Shown one piece after another: positions 1 through 5,399 of a stretch of 5,399 bases of DNA (the stretch's first letter is position 1; every line of letters starts with the position of its first letter). The stretch is taken from NCBI GenBank assembly GCA_001313065.1, contig BBFD01000279.1, positions 1 to 5,399 of the forward strand. Direction: 5' to 3'. The notes under the pieces are model-generated. The model saw only the letters and a program-made list of their open reading frames with translations, was not told where the DNA came from and searched no databases. The stretch comes from Silvimonas sp. JCM 19000. GTDB lineage: Bacteria > Pseudomonadota > Gammaproteobacteria > Burkholderiales > Chitinibacteraceae. The translations under genes were made by a program, and so were the position numbers.

Positions 1-288
1 GCCGGATGTGGTCGCGCTGTGCCCGCGGCCGAGCCAGTAGCGCCGGTTTTGAATATCGATGCCTTGCGTGACAGTGTGCGTAAAACCCTGCGCCGTGCCG
101 ATGCCAGCGCGCCGACGCTTCCCGATTTGTCCTTGCCCAAACCGGCGCAGCCCAGTGCGCTGGCGAGAGAAATGGCCAAGGCGCAACGCGCCTCGTGTGG
201 AAGCGCGCATAGCGACATGGGTTTGCTGGCGCCGCTGGCAATTGCCAAAGATCTGGTCACTGGCACCGGCTGCACCTTGCAGCCATAG
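1..288 (+). CDS. Hypothetical protein, C-terminal part (5' end outside window)
   Basis: Reading frame 1 is open from the first base to a TAG at 286-288, so the gene starts upstream and only the last 95 codons are visible. The GTG at 19 is probably internal, because the frame continues upstream of it. The visible part has a charged stretch (ALRDSVRKTLRRAD), a proline-rich linker (PTLPDLSLPKPAQP), then a tail with a conserved-looking pattern: REMAKAQRASC, GLLAPLAIAKDLV and a final Cys in GTGCTLQP. The two cysteines could form a disulfide if the protein is exported; that is inference. I recall similar C-terminal tails in uncharacterised proteobacterial proteins but cannot name a family. It ends 50 bases before the start of the peptidase gene on the same strand, so co-transcription is possible. 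Confidence 0.6.
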   Translation, partial: AGCGRAVPAAEPVAPVLNIDALRDSVRKTLRRADASAPTLPDLSLPKPAQPSALAREMAKAQRASCGSAHSDMGLLAPLAIAKDLVTGTGCTLQP

Positions 289-327
289 CGCGCTGCTTTA
301 TTCCGACCGCATCCGTTTATTTACTCT

Positions 328-331
328 GGAG
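328..331 (+). promoter_or_regulatory. Shine-Dalgarno site of the prolyl oligopeptidase gene
   Basis: GGAG lies seven bases before the ATG at 339. This supports 339 as the true start, even though the frame opened there breaks after only a few codons. Confidence 0.5.
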
Positions 332-338
332 TCACTGC

Positions 339-430
339 ATGTCCCGATCAGCTGGCAACGGCGCGATGTTCTTAAAATGTTGGGCGCAGCCCCGTTCTCG
401 CTGCTTATCCATGGCTGGCCGAGGCCGCTA
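339..430 (+). other. Probable Tat-type signal peptide of the peptidase
   Basis: If one C is restored at 344 and one T near 397, the N-terminus begins MSPISWQRRDVLKML and continues GAAPFSLLYPWLAEAA before the mature PPVARVQ sequence. Twin arginine followed by DVLK, a short hydrophobic core and an alanine-rich exit resemble a Tat signal, which would place the enzyme in the periplasm or outside the cell. As printed, this stretch is split over three frames. The reading depends on my two inferred repairs. Confidence 0.5.
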
Positions 431-1714
431 CGGGTCCACGGCGGCCGCCGGTCGCGCGCGTGCAGCCAGTGACTGAAACGCTCTGGGGCGAACAGATCAC
501 CGACAACTACCGCTGGATGGAAAACGCAGCCGATCCCGAGTGGGAGCCGTTTATGCGCGGGCAGGGTGCGTACACGCGCAAAGTGCTCGATGCCATCCCC
601 GGTCGGGCGGCGCTCGGGCGGCGCTTGAATGCTTTGTCGTCGGGCGCAGAGTCGATCTCGGCGCTCAACCCCAGCGGTGGCCGGGTGTTTTATAGCAAGC
701 GTCCGCGCAATGGCGACAATTTCAAGCTGTATGTGCGCGATGCCGCTGGCGGACCGGAAAAAAAATTGTTGCTTGATCCGACCGTCATCAAACTGGAAGG
801 CTCGCACGTCTCGCTGGATTGGTGGGTGCCATCGCCCGACGGCAAGCTGGTGGTGTATGGCATGTCGCCTGCGGGTTCGGAAAACTCGGTGGCACAAATT
901 CTGCAGGTGGACACCGGCAAATTGTTGCCGGAAAAAAAATCGATCGCACCGAATACGCCAGTCCGTCGTGGCTGCCAGATAGCTCAGGTTTTTTTTATAA
1001 CCGCCTCGCTAAAGGGCCCAAACCTGGCGATCAGGATTTCTTTCTGAATAGCGCGGCGTGGTTGCACAAGCTCGGCACCGATCCGGATAAAGATCAGCTC
1101 ATCCTCAGCCAGGGTCAGTACGCCGAAATCCAGTTTGAAGCGGCAGATTTTCCTGCGGTCGCGGCCGATGTGACCTCGGAGTATGTGATCGCCAGTCCGC
1201 TCGGTGGCGTGCGCCCGAATAACCCCTGGTTCTCCGCCCGGCTGGCTGATGTACTGGCGGGCAAGCCGCAATGGCGCAAGATTTGTGACGTGGCCGATGA
1301 CGTTACCAATATCGCGCAGGCGGGCGACGATTTGTATTTGCTCAGTACGCATGGCGCGGACAATGGCCAGATTCTGAAGGTTTCTGCTGCCACGCCGGAT
1401 CTGGCGCAGGCCCGCGTGGTACAGGCAGCCAGCGCCAGCATCATCCAGAGCATCGCCGCCGCGCGTGATGGCTTGTATGTGACCTTGATGGATGGCGGCT
1501 ATAACAGCTTGCAAAAAATCGACGCCAGCGGGGGCCGTGCCGCTGTGCCGCTGCCGTTTGAAGGCTCGATCAGTTCTCTGGCGTTTCCACCTCGGAGGAC
1601 GGCGTGTGGTTGCTCGGGTCGGGCTGGCTGACGCCGTTTGCCGTGTTCCATTTTGATCCGGCCAGCAACAAGGCCAGCGACACCGGCATTTGCGCGCGGC
1701 CGAATATTGATCTG

Positions 1715-2530
1715 AGTGTGTACGAAGAAATCCACACCTTCGCCACCGCGCGTGATGGCACTCAGGTGCCGCTATCCATCATCGCGCGCAAAGGCCTGAA
1801 AAAAAGAGGGCAAGAACCCGACCCTGGTCGATGCCTACGGCTCGTATCAGGTGGTTAGTCAGCCGTATTTCTCGACGCGGTTTATTGCGTTTCTGGAGCA
1901 GGGCGGCGTGATGGCAACCGCGGGTGTGCGCGGTGGAGGTGAATACGGCAAGCGCTGGTGGCAAGCGGGCAAAGGGCTGACCAAGCACAACACCTGGCGC
2001 GATCTGATCGATTGCTGCGAAAAGCTGATCAAGGATGGCTGGACCGATCGCCAGCATCTGCCATCGAGGGCGGCTCTGCAGGCGGGATTACGGTGGGGCG
2101 AGCCTTGACCGAGCGGCCCGATCTGTTTGCGGTGGTGCTGTCGGACGTGGGGGCTTCCAATACCTTGCGTGCAGAGTTCTCGCCCAACGGCCCGCCAAAT
2201 ATTTCGGAATTCGGCACCATCAAGGACCATGACGGATTTCTGGCGCTCAAGGAAATGGATTCCATTCAGGCCGTCAAAATGGGCGTCAAATACCCGTCGG
2301 TGCTGCTGACCACGGGGCTGCACGACCCGCGCGTGTCGCCGTGGGAAGTGGCCAAAATGACCGCGGCCTTGCAACGCGCCACGGCCTCGCATAATCCGGT
2401 GTTGCTCAAGGTGAATATCGATGCGGGTCATGGCATCGGCTCTACCCGCATGCAGATCGATGAGGAGCTGGCCGACCAATACGCCTTTATCTTCTGGCGT
2501 ACCGGCAAGGCAGGCTTTCAGCCGCGTTAG
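1715..2530 (+). other. Catalytic alpha/beta-hydrolase domain of the peptidase
   Basis: The domain starts around YEEIHTFATARDGTQVPLSI and contains DAYGSYQ, RGGGEYGKRWWQAG and the nucleophile motif EGGSAGG (Ser codon 2075-2077, residue about 581 in the repaired protein). The acid is the Asp in GLHDPRVSP (2324-2326, about 664) and the base is the His in DAGHG (2429-2431, about 699). The Ser-Asp and Asp-His spacings of 83 and 35 residues are close to those in classical prolyl oligopeptidase (Ser554, Asp641, His680, from knowledge). All triad residues are present, so chemistry would be intact if the frame were. Two breaks fall here, at 1799-1805 and 2060. Confidence 0.85.
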
Positions 2531-2537
2531 GCGGCTG
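2519..2537. terminator. GC-rich hairpin between convergent genes
   Basis: CAGCCGC, loop GTTAG, GCGGCTG: a perfect 7-bp stem that spans the TAG stop of the peptidase (2528-2530) and ends 12 bases before the hmuV stop codon. The position suits a two-way transcription stop. Neither strand shows a clear T-tract after the stem, so intrinsic termination is uncertain. Confidence 0.35.
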
Positions 2538-2548
2538 CACTGCGGCAG

Positions 2549-3336
2549 TTACAGATTGAACAGCACCAATAAACGCCCGTCCCCGTCTGGATGCTCCATG
2601 ACGCGGGCGGGCGTGTCGTATACGGCGTGCAGGTGGTCGGGTGTTAGCGTGGCGCGCGGCGCGCCATAAGCGGCGACGCGGCCTTGCGCCAACAGCAGTA
2701 GTTGGTCGCAGGCGCTGGCGGCGAGGTTGACGTCATGTAATACGATCACGATGGCCAGGCTGTGGTCCGCTGCCACTTGTCGCAGCGTGCGCAACAGCAA
2801 GAGCTGGTGGCGCGGATCAAGATTGGCGGTGGGCTCGTCCAGTAATAACAAACGTGGTTCAGTGCTGGGGCGCTGCGCCAGCACTTGCGCCAATACGCGC
2901 GCCAACTGCACCCGCTGCTGTTCACCGCCAGAAAGCTGCAAATAGCTGCGTCCGGCATAAGTGCTGGCATCGGCTAGCGCCAGGCCATGCTCAACCAGCG
3001 CAGCCACGTCCGCCGGGGTCATCTCGGCATAAGGGTAAGCGCCTGCCGCCACCACTTCGCGCACCTCCAGATCGAAGGCCAGCGTCGACGCCTGGGGTAG
3101 CACTGCGCGGCACCGCGCCAGGGCGCCAGGTTTCAGCTGTTGCAGATCATGTCCGCACCACTCGATGCGGCCGGAGCTTGCGCGCAGCTCACCCGCCAGG
3201 GTCGCCAGCAAAGTGGACTTGCCCGCGCCATTTGCGCCCAGTACGCCGAGGATCTGGCCCGGCATCACTTCAAAGCTGACATTGCGCAGCACGGTGCGGC
3301 CTTCGCGTGCGCATTCAACCTGTCTACACGCAGCAT
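2549..3336 (-). other. hmuV: HmuV-type hemin importer ATP-binding portion
   Basis: A full set of ABC ATPase motifs is present, numbered in the 591-aa frame: Walker A GANGAGKST (363-371), Q-loop Q411 in VLPQASTLAF, signature LSGGEQ (464-469), Walker B LLLLDEPT (492-499), D-loop NLD (501-503) and H-loop H530 in IVLHDVNLA. VLPQASTLAF followed by REVVAAGAYPY, and the ending MEHPDGDGRLLVL, are typical of HmuV. From the ATG at 3336-3334, restoring a G at 3316 gives MLRVDRLECAREGRTVLRN and a protein of 262 aa, the expected HmuV size. It energises import by binding the HmuU coupling loop on the cytoplasmic face. Confidence 0.82.
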
Positions 3337-4324
3337 CAGCGCACCTTCCGGCTAGTAGCCACAAAAAGAACGGCGCGCCGACCAGGCTGGTGACGACGCC
3401 TATGGGTAGTTCGGCGGGCGGCATCAATGTGCGCGCCAGCCAGTCCGCGCCGGTCAATGCCGCGGCGCCGCCCAGCATTGAATTGGGTAGCAGCCAACGA
3501 TGGTTCGCGCCCGACAGCAAGCGCACCAGATGGGGCACCACCAGGCCAACGAAACCGATGGTGCCGGTGGCGCCCACCAAAGGGCCGACTAACAGCGCAA
3601 CCATCACAATAAGTCGACGGCGCAAGGGCTTGATTGCAAAGCCGAGATGGCTGGCTTCACGCTCGCCGAGCAGTAGTGCATTGAGCGCACGCCAGTCGCG
3701 CCACAGCAAAACGCTCAGCGCAAGGGTCCATGGCGCCAGTTCCGCCAATAGCGGCCAGGTGGCGCCGCCAAGGTTGCCCATGGTCCAGAAGGTCAGGCCA
3801 CGCAGCTGGGCCGGATCGGCAAAGTAGGTCAGCAGATTGATCAGGCTGCCACACAAGGCGTTGATGGCGATGCCAGCCAGCAAAAGTCCGGCCATATTGT
3901 GCTGGCGACGGCCGAGCACGTAACAGGCGGTGGTGGCGAGCAGGCTGCCACCAAAGGCCGAGGGCGCGATAGTCCAGCTGCTGGTTGCGCCCAGTACGAT
4001 TGCGCCGACCGCGCCCAAAGCGCCGCCGGCAGAAATGCCGACCAGTCCCGGTTCCGCCAGCGGGTTACGAAACAAGGCCTGCATCACCGCGCCACACAGG
4101 GCCAGCGCGGCCCCCGTCAGGGCGGCCAGCAGCGCACGCGGTAGGCGCACCTCCAGCACGATGCTTTGCCAGAGGGCGTGCTCCGTCGTCTGCGGATGGA
4201 TCAGTCCGGGAAATTGCGTCAACGGAATCGACAGGGCGCCGCTGGCGATCGATAGCACAAGCGCCAGCAGCAAAGCGCTGGCTAGCAGGGCAAGCAAAAG
4301 AAGGGCGCGGCGATTGCTGGGCAA
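2549..4324 (-). CDS. HmuU-HmuV hemin ABC importer: permease and ATPase read as one 591-aa frame
   Basis: One uninterrupted minus-strand frame encodes a FecCD/BtuC-type permease (residues 1 to about 326) directly followed by an ABC ATPase (about 337-591). Together they would form the inner-membrane transporter that moves heme or another iron complex from periplasm to cytoplasm using ATP. In known systems hmuU and hmuV are separate, adjacent genes. The joint here reads LLAGRCADAACRQVECAREG, a cysteine-rich, unlinker-like sequence that belongs to neither family. Nearby in other frames are a TGA (3336-3338) and an overlapping ATG (3334-3336) that fit a normal hmuU stop and hmuV start if one base is restored on each side. 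So the fusion is probably an artefact of two missing bases. The start given is TTG at 4322-4324, with no good ribosome site; the true start may lie upstream. Confidence 0.85.
   Translation of the reverse strand: MPSNRRALLLLALLASALLLALVLSIASGALSIPLTQFPGLIHPQTTEHALWQSIVLEVRLPRALLAALTGAALALCGAVMQALFRNPLAEPGLVGISAGGALGAVGAIVLGATSSWTIAPSAFGGSLLATTACYVLGRRQHNMAGLLLAGIAINALCGSLINLLTYFADPAQLRGLTFWTMGNLGGATWPLLAELAPWTLALSVLLWRDWRALNALLLGEREASHLGFAIKPLRRRLIVMVALLVGPLVGATGTIGFVGLVVPHLVRLLSGANHRWLLPNSMLGGAAALTGADWLARTLMPPAELPIGVVTSLVGAPFFLWLLAGRCADAACRQVECAREGRTVLRNVSFEVMPGQILGVLGANGAGKSTLLATLAGELRASSGRIEWCGHDLQQLKPGALARCRAVLPQASTLAFDLEVREVVAAGAYPYAEMTPADVAALVEHGLALADASTYAGRSYLQLSGGEQQRVQLARVLAQVLAQRPSTEPRLLLLDEPTANLDPRHQLLLLRTLRQVAADHSLAIVIVLHDVNLAASACDQLLLLAQGRVAAYGAPRATLTPDHLHAVYDTPARVMEHPDGDGRLLVLFNL
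3336..4324 (-). other. hmuU: HmuU-type hemin permease portion (FecCD family)
   Basis: The segment is strongly hydrophobic, with several membrane helices. Family landmarks are RLPRALLAALTGAALALCG (60-78), the RNPLAEPGLVGISAGGALGA stretch (86-105), FWTMGNLGGATW (179-190), a cytoplasmic coupling segment LGEREASHLGF (219-229), GATGTIGFVGLVVPHLVRLL, and the C-terminal AELPIGVVTSLVGAPFFLWLL. The 'HRWLLPNS...GADWLARTL' and 'AELPIGVVT' forms recall HmuU more than vitamin B12 or siderophore permeases; that choice is from memory of the family. Restoring one C in the CC at 3350-3351 (minus strand) makes the end FFLWLLARKVR-stop, giving 329 aa from the TTG, a normal length. A dimer of this protein would pair with two HmuV subunits. 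Confidence 0.8.
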
Positions 4325-4625
4325 AATGGAGCCAGGGCGGGACGAGGATGCGGGATTATCGGGTGCGATGGGTGTGCTCGCCAGTGTTACGGGCGGTCAC
4401 GATTTTGTGACCGAGTCACGTTTATTTGCCGTGTCGTTATTAATCAATGGCTTGAGATCGTTTCATCAAGTAATGGATTGAGTTGGAGAGGGGTTTTGTG
4501 ACGCGCTTGTATTGCCTGCTCCGGCCGCATTCCGCTTGATAAGCCCCGCTGTTTTTTGCTTGCCTGATTTCGTGACTTGGGGCAAAAATTGCGTCATCCC
4601 TCAATCGATCGCCGGATACACTCTC
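4325..4625. promoter_or_regulatory. Divergent intergenic region between hmuU and the small regulator
   Basis: This stretch of about 300 bases holds no convincing gene. It must carry the promoters of two divergent units. On the minus strand TTGATG (4464-4469) and TGATTA (4441-4446) are 17 bases apart and could be a weak promoter for hmuU. It also contains a perfect dyad (4394-4413), a near-perfect direct repeat (4446-4456 and 4472-4482), recurring TTTYGTGAC words and a small palindrome GCAA-AAA-TTGC (4582-4592). I saw no sequence close to the 19-bp Fur box consensus, which would be expected for a heme importer under iron control. Confidence 0.4.
4394..4413. promoter_or_regulatory. Perfect 7-bp inverted repeat, candidate operator
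   Basis: CGGTCAC, six-base spacer GATTTT, GTGACCG. The two arms are exact reverse complements over 7 bp and the dyad axis fits binding of a dimeric regulator. The right arm also forms a second, overlapping dyad GTGAC-CGA-GTCAC (4407-4419), so three half-sites sit within 26 bp. It lies 70-90 bases upstream of the hmuU start used here. The binder is unknown; the small basic protein encoded divergently is one candidate by position only. Confidence 0.4.
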
Positions 4626-4919
4626 ATGAAGCACTCAGCCGATTTCGTTACCGCAGAATTGCCAGGCATGCCCAAGGCCGCGCGCCGTGGCCGACCCTGC
4701 GTGGGTTTGCGCCCGATGACAAGTGCAGAGCGCAAGCGCCGTAGTCGGCAGAACCGGCTGCAGCAAGCGCTCAAGTCGGGGGATGTGGCGAATGTGCAGA
4801 TTCCGGTGCAGCTCAATGCCGTGGTGGATGAGCGCACACGGCGCCTGCTCAAAGAGAAAGCCGAAGCGCGCGGCGTAACCATCGGCGCGCTGCTCGACGA
4901 GTGGGTCGCCAGCTTCTGA
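4626..4919 (+). CDS. Small basic protein with probable ribbon-helix-helix C-terminus
   Basis: The 97-residue protein has two visible parts. The N-terminal half is very basic, with RRGRPCVGLRPMTSAERKRR (20-39): an AT-hook-like RGRP followed by the MTSAERxRR motif that I recall in many small proteobacterial DNA-binding-like proteins. The C-terminal part (about 57-97) reads as a short strand VQIPVQL, a charged helix DERTRRLLKEKAEARG, a turn and a second helix TIGALLDEWVASF, the order of a ribbon-helix-helix fold. A sequence-specific DNA-binding or accessory regulator role is inferred, not shown. ATG 4626 is chosen over the TTG at 4512 because the intervening codons look non-coding; there is no strong ribosome site. 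Internal ATGs at 4668 and 4716 are alternatives. It is divergent from hmuU, and no toxin partner follows. Confidence 0.65.
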   Translation: MKHSADFVTAELPGMPKAARRGRPCVGLRPMTSAERKRRSRQNRLQQALKSGDVANVQIPVQLNAVVDERTRRLLKEKAEARGVTIGALLDEWVASF

Positions 4920-5060
4920 GCGGGGGGCGGATTCTATCCAGGTTTATGCGGACGCGCATTAGCCGATTGCAGCAAGCCCAGGGTGGATCAAGGCCCAGGC
5001 CAGGCGACGGCGTGACCAGCCGCAATGGCGGAAGCTCAGCGCTTTGGTTTTCAGGTTGTT

Positions 5061-5086
5061 AAAGCCACCGCTCACAGCGGCGTGGC
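5061..5086 (-). terminator. Possible terminator of the metallophosphoesterase gene
   Basis: On the minus strand GCCAC-gc-CGCT, loop GTG, AGCG-GTGGC forms a 9-bp GC-rich stem with a two-base bulge, followed by TTTAAC. It lies about 60 bases downstream of the stop codon. The T-tract is short, so efficiency is uncertain. Confidence 0.4.
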
Positions 5087-5129
5087 GAGCTGCATGCGTC
5101 GCGCCTGGTGGCTTTGCTTGCCGGGTCGT

Positions 5130-5144
5130 TACCCGCTTCGGGTA
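5130..5144 (-). repeat. Hairpin directly after the metallophosphoesterase stop codon
   Basis: TACCCG, three-base loop, CGGGTA is a perfect 6-bp stem starting at the base after the TGA. A second CGGGT at 5122-5126 can pair with the same ACCCG, so two mutually exclusive stems exist. No T-tract follows, so it may protect the 3' end or pair with the flanking repeats rather than terminate. Confidence 0.4.
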
Positions 5145-5399
5145 TCAGGCACGCACCAGGCGCAAACGGGTGATTTCGGAAGGAGCGCCGAAGCGTTTGG
5201 GCGGCCCCCAGTAGCCGGTGCCACGACTGGTGTACACCCACAGCTTGCCCAGCCGATGCAGCCCGGCAGTAAACGGTTGCTGAAAGCGCACGAAATGCCC
5301 CCACGGCCAGAACTGGCCGCCGTGGGTGTGTCCCGACAATTGCACGTCAAAGCCCGCCTGTTCTGCCGCCGGAGCACTGCGCGGTTGGTGTGCCAGCAA
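5145..5399 (-). CDS. Calcineurin-like metallophosphoesterase, C-terminal part (5' end outside window)
   Basis: The frame is open from the window edge to a TGA at 5147-5145, showing the last 84 residues. They contain AHQP (3-6) and the strongly conserved SGHTHGGQFWPWG (22-34), whose histidines are metal ligands in the calcineurin-like phosphoesterase superfamily. The order HQP, GHTHGGQ, then LWVYTSRGTGYWGPPKRFGAPSEIT matches the C-terminus of YkuE-type membrane-associated phosphoesterases; these have a two-metal centre and some have been linked to phospholipid or UDP-lipid hydrolysis, but the substrate here is not known. The N-terminal motifs and any membrane anchor are outside the window. The codon at 5399 is an ordinary Leu, not a start. 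The gene converges on the small basic protein. Confidence 0.85.
   Translation of the reverse strand: MLAHQPRSAPAAEQAGFDVQLSGHTHGGQFWPWGHFVRFQQPFTAGLHRLGKLWVYTSRGTGYWGPPKRFGAPSEITRLRLVRA

Larger units (their letters stand above)
339..2530 (+). pseudogene. Prolyl oligopeptidase family (S9A) serine peptidase, broken by six apparent frameshifts
   Basis: The family hydrolyses peptides after proline with a Ser-Asp-His triad buried under a beta-propeller. The coding signal runs through seven segments: 339-345 (frame 3), about 347-403 (frame 2), about 403-938 (frame 1), about 940-1585 (frame 3), about 1586-1799 (frame 2), about 1806-2060 (frame 3) and 2060-2530 (frame 2). The breaks fall in or beside short runs: CCC at 344, TT near 397, A8 at 932-939, TTT at 1584-1586, A7 at 1799-1805 and a single G at 2060. 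Five are apparent losses of a base and one (A7) a gain. Restoring them gives exactly 732 codons (731 aa), the usual size for a secreted member. Family hallmarks are PPVARVQPVTETLWGEQ then DNYRWME near the N-terminus, SPDGKLVVYG propeller strands, RGGGEYG, and the triad. No in-frame nonsense codon is seen apart from the shifts. Either a recent pseudogene or, more likely, an intact gene with sequencing errors. Confidence 0.88.
4920..5144. other. Non-coding gap between convergent genes, rich in inverted repeats
   Basis: No supportable gene lies in these 225 bases. The left half (4920-5060) shows nothing I recognise. The right half holds overlapping inverted repeats: AAAGCCACC (5061-5069) with GGTGGCTTT (5107-5115), GCGCCTGGTG (5101-5110) with CACCAGGCGC (5154-5163, inside the phosphoesterase end), and TACCCG-CTT-CGGGTA (5130-5144) directly after its stop codon. 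Confidence 0.6.

Noticed and set aside
298..897. Minus-strand open frame of 199 codons
   Set aside because: It lies fully opposite the peptidase coding signal, is rich in Arg and His, and resembles no protein I know; it is the complement of a GC-rich gene.
932..939. Programmed frameshifting on the A8 run (and A7 at 1799-1805)
   Set aside because: Six shifts in both directions would be needed in one gene, several at sites with no slippery sequence; an identical A8 at 758-765 is read without a shift.
1859..2479. Minus-strand open frame of 206 codons
   Set aside because: It is opposite the catalytic domain of the peptidase, whose motifs are unmistakable; His/Arg/Gln-rich composition indicates a shadow.
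460..2530. Several separate short peptidase-like genes
   Set aside because: The pieces overlap end to end and align in order to one prolyl oligopeptidase, so they are fragments of one gene.
3165..3827. Plus-strand open frame of 220 codons
   Set aside because: It is antisense to hmuU/hmuV, Ser/Ala/Arg-rich and without domains.
4405..4419. CRP-like site TGTGA...TCACG
   Set aside because: The spacer is five bases instead of six and the last half-site base is wrong; the better description is the perfect CGGTCAC/GTGACCG dyad.
4434..4460. Fur box in the AT-rich part of the intergenic region
   Set aside because: TTATTAATCAATGG has only loose resemblance to GATAAT-type repeats, with no second or third matching hexamer in the right position.
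3930..4481. Plus-strand open frame of 183 codons running into the intergenic region
   Set aside because: It is mostly antisense to the permease; its end over the dyad region shows no recognisable protein.
5059..5304. Minus-strand open frame over the phosphoesterase end
   Set aside because: It is out of frame with the clear GHTHGGQ-containing phosphoesterase and has no motif of its own.

Overview
The window is GC-rich (I estimate about 60%) and densely coded. Its genes look like those of a Gram-negative proteobacterium: a Tat-type signal on a prolyl oligopeptidase, a hemin-type FecCD/ABC importer and a YkuE-like phosphoesterase. A betaproteobacterium is my best guess from the general look of the proteins, but no sequence here proves the taxon.

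Layout from left to right. (1) 1-288, +: the C-terminal end of an unrecognised protein that begins outside the window. (2) 339-2530, +: a complete S9A prolyl oligopeptidase in content, broken into seven reading-frame segments by six apparent single-base length changes. The catalytic Ser, Asp and His are all retained. (3) 2549-4324, -: one 591-codon open frame that joins a HmuU-type hemin permease to a HmuV-type ATPase. It converges on the peptidase, with a GC-rich hairpin at the boundary. (4) 4325-4625: a divergent intergenic region with a perfect 20-bp dyad and several short repeats. (5) 4626-4919, +: a small basic protein with a probable ribbon-helix-helix C-terminus. (6) 4920-5144: no gene, but a dense nest of inverted repeats between two convergent genes. 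(7) 5145-5399, -: the C-terminus of a calcineurin-like metallophosphoesterase cut by the window edge.

The main message concerns how the sequence should be read. In the peptidase, adding or removing one base in a short run at six places restores a 731-residue protein with normal family spacing. At the HmuU/HmuV joint, adding one base at each of two places restores two normal-length proteins (329 and 262 aa) with an overlapping TGATG stop/start. Seven of the eight events are losses, all in or beside short homopolymers. That pattern fits uncorrected sequencing error better than real gene decay or a real fusion, although the sequence alone cannot settle it.

Functionally, HmuU and HmuV would form the inner-membrane part of a heme or iron-complex importer. 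No periplasmic binding protein, TonB receptor or clear Fur box is visible here. The peptidase, the small DNA-binding-like protein and the phosphoesterase have no evident link to it. I did not find a convincing new biological system. The least explained items are the dyad between hmuU and the small regulator, and the nested inverted repeats at 5061-5163.
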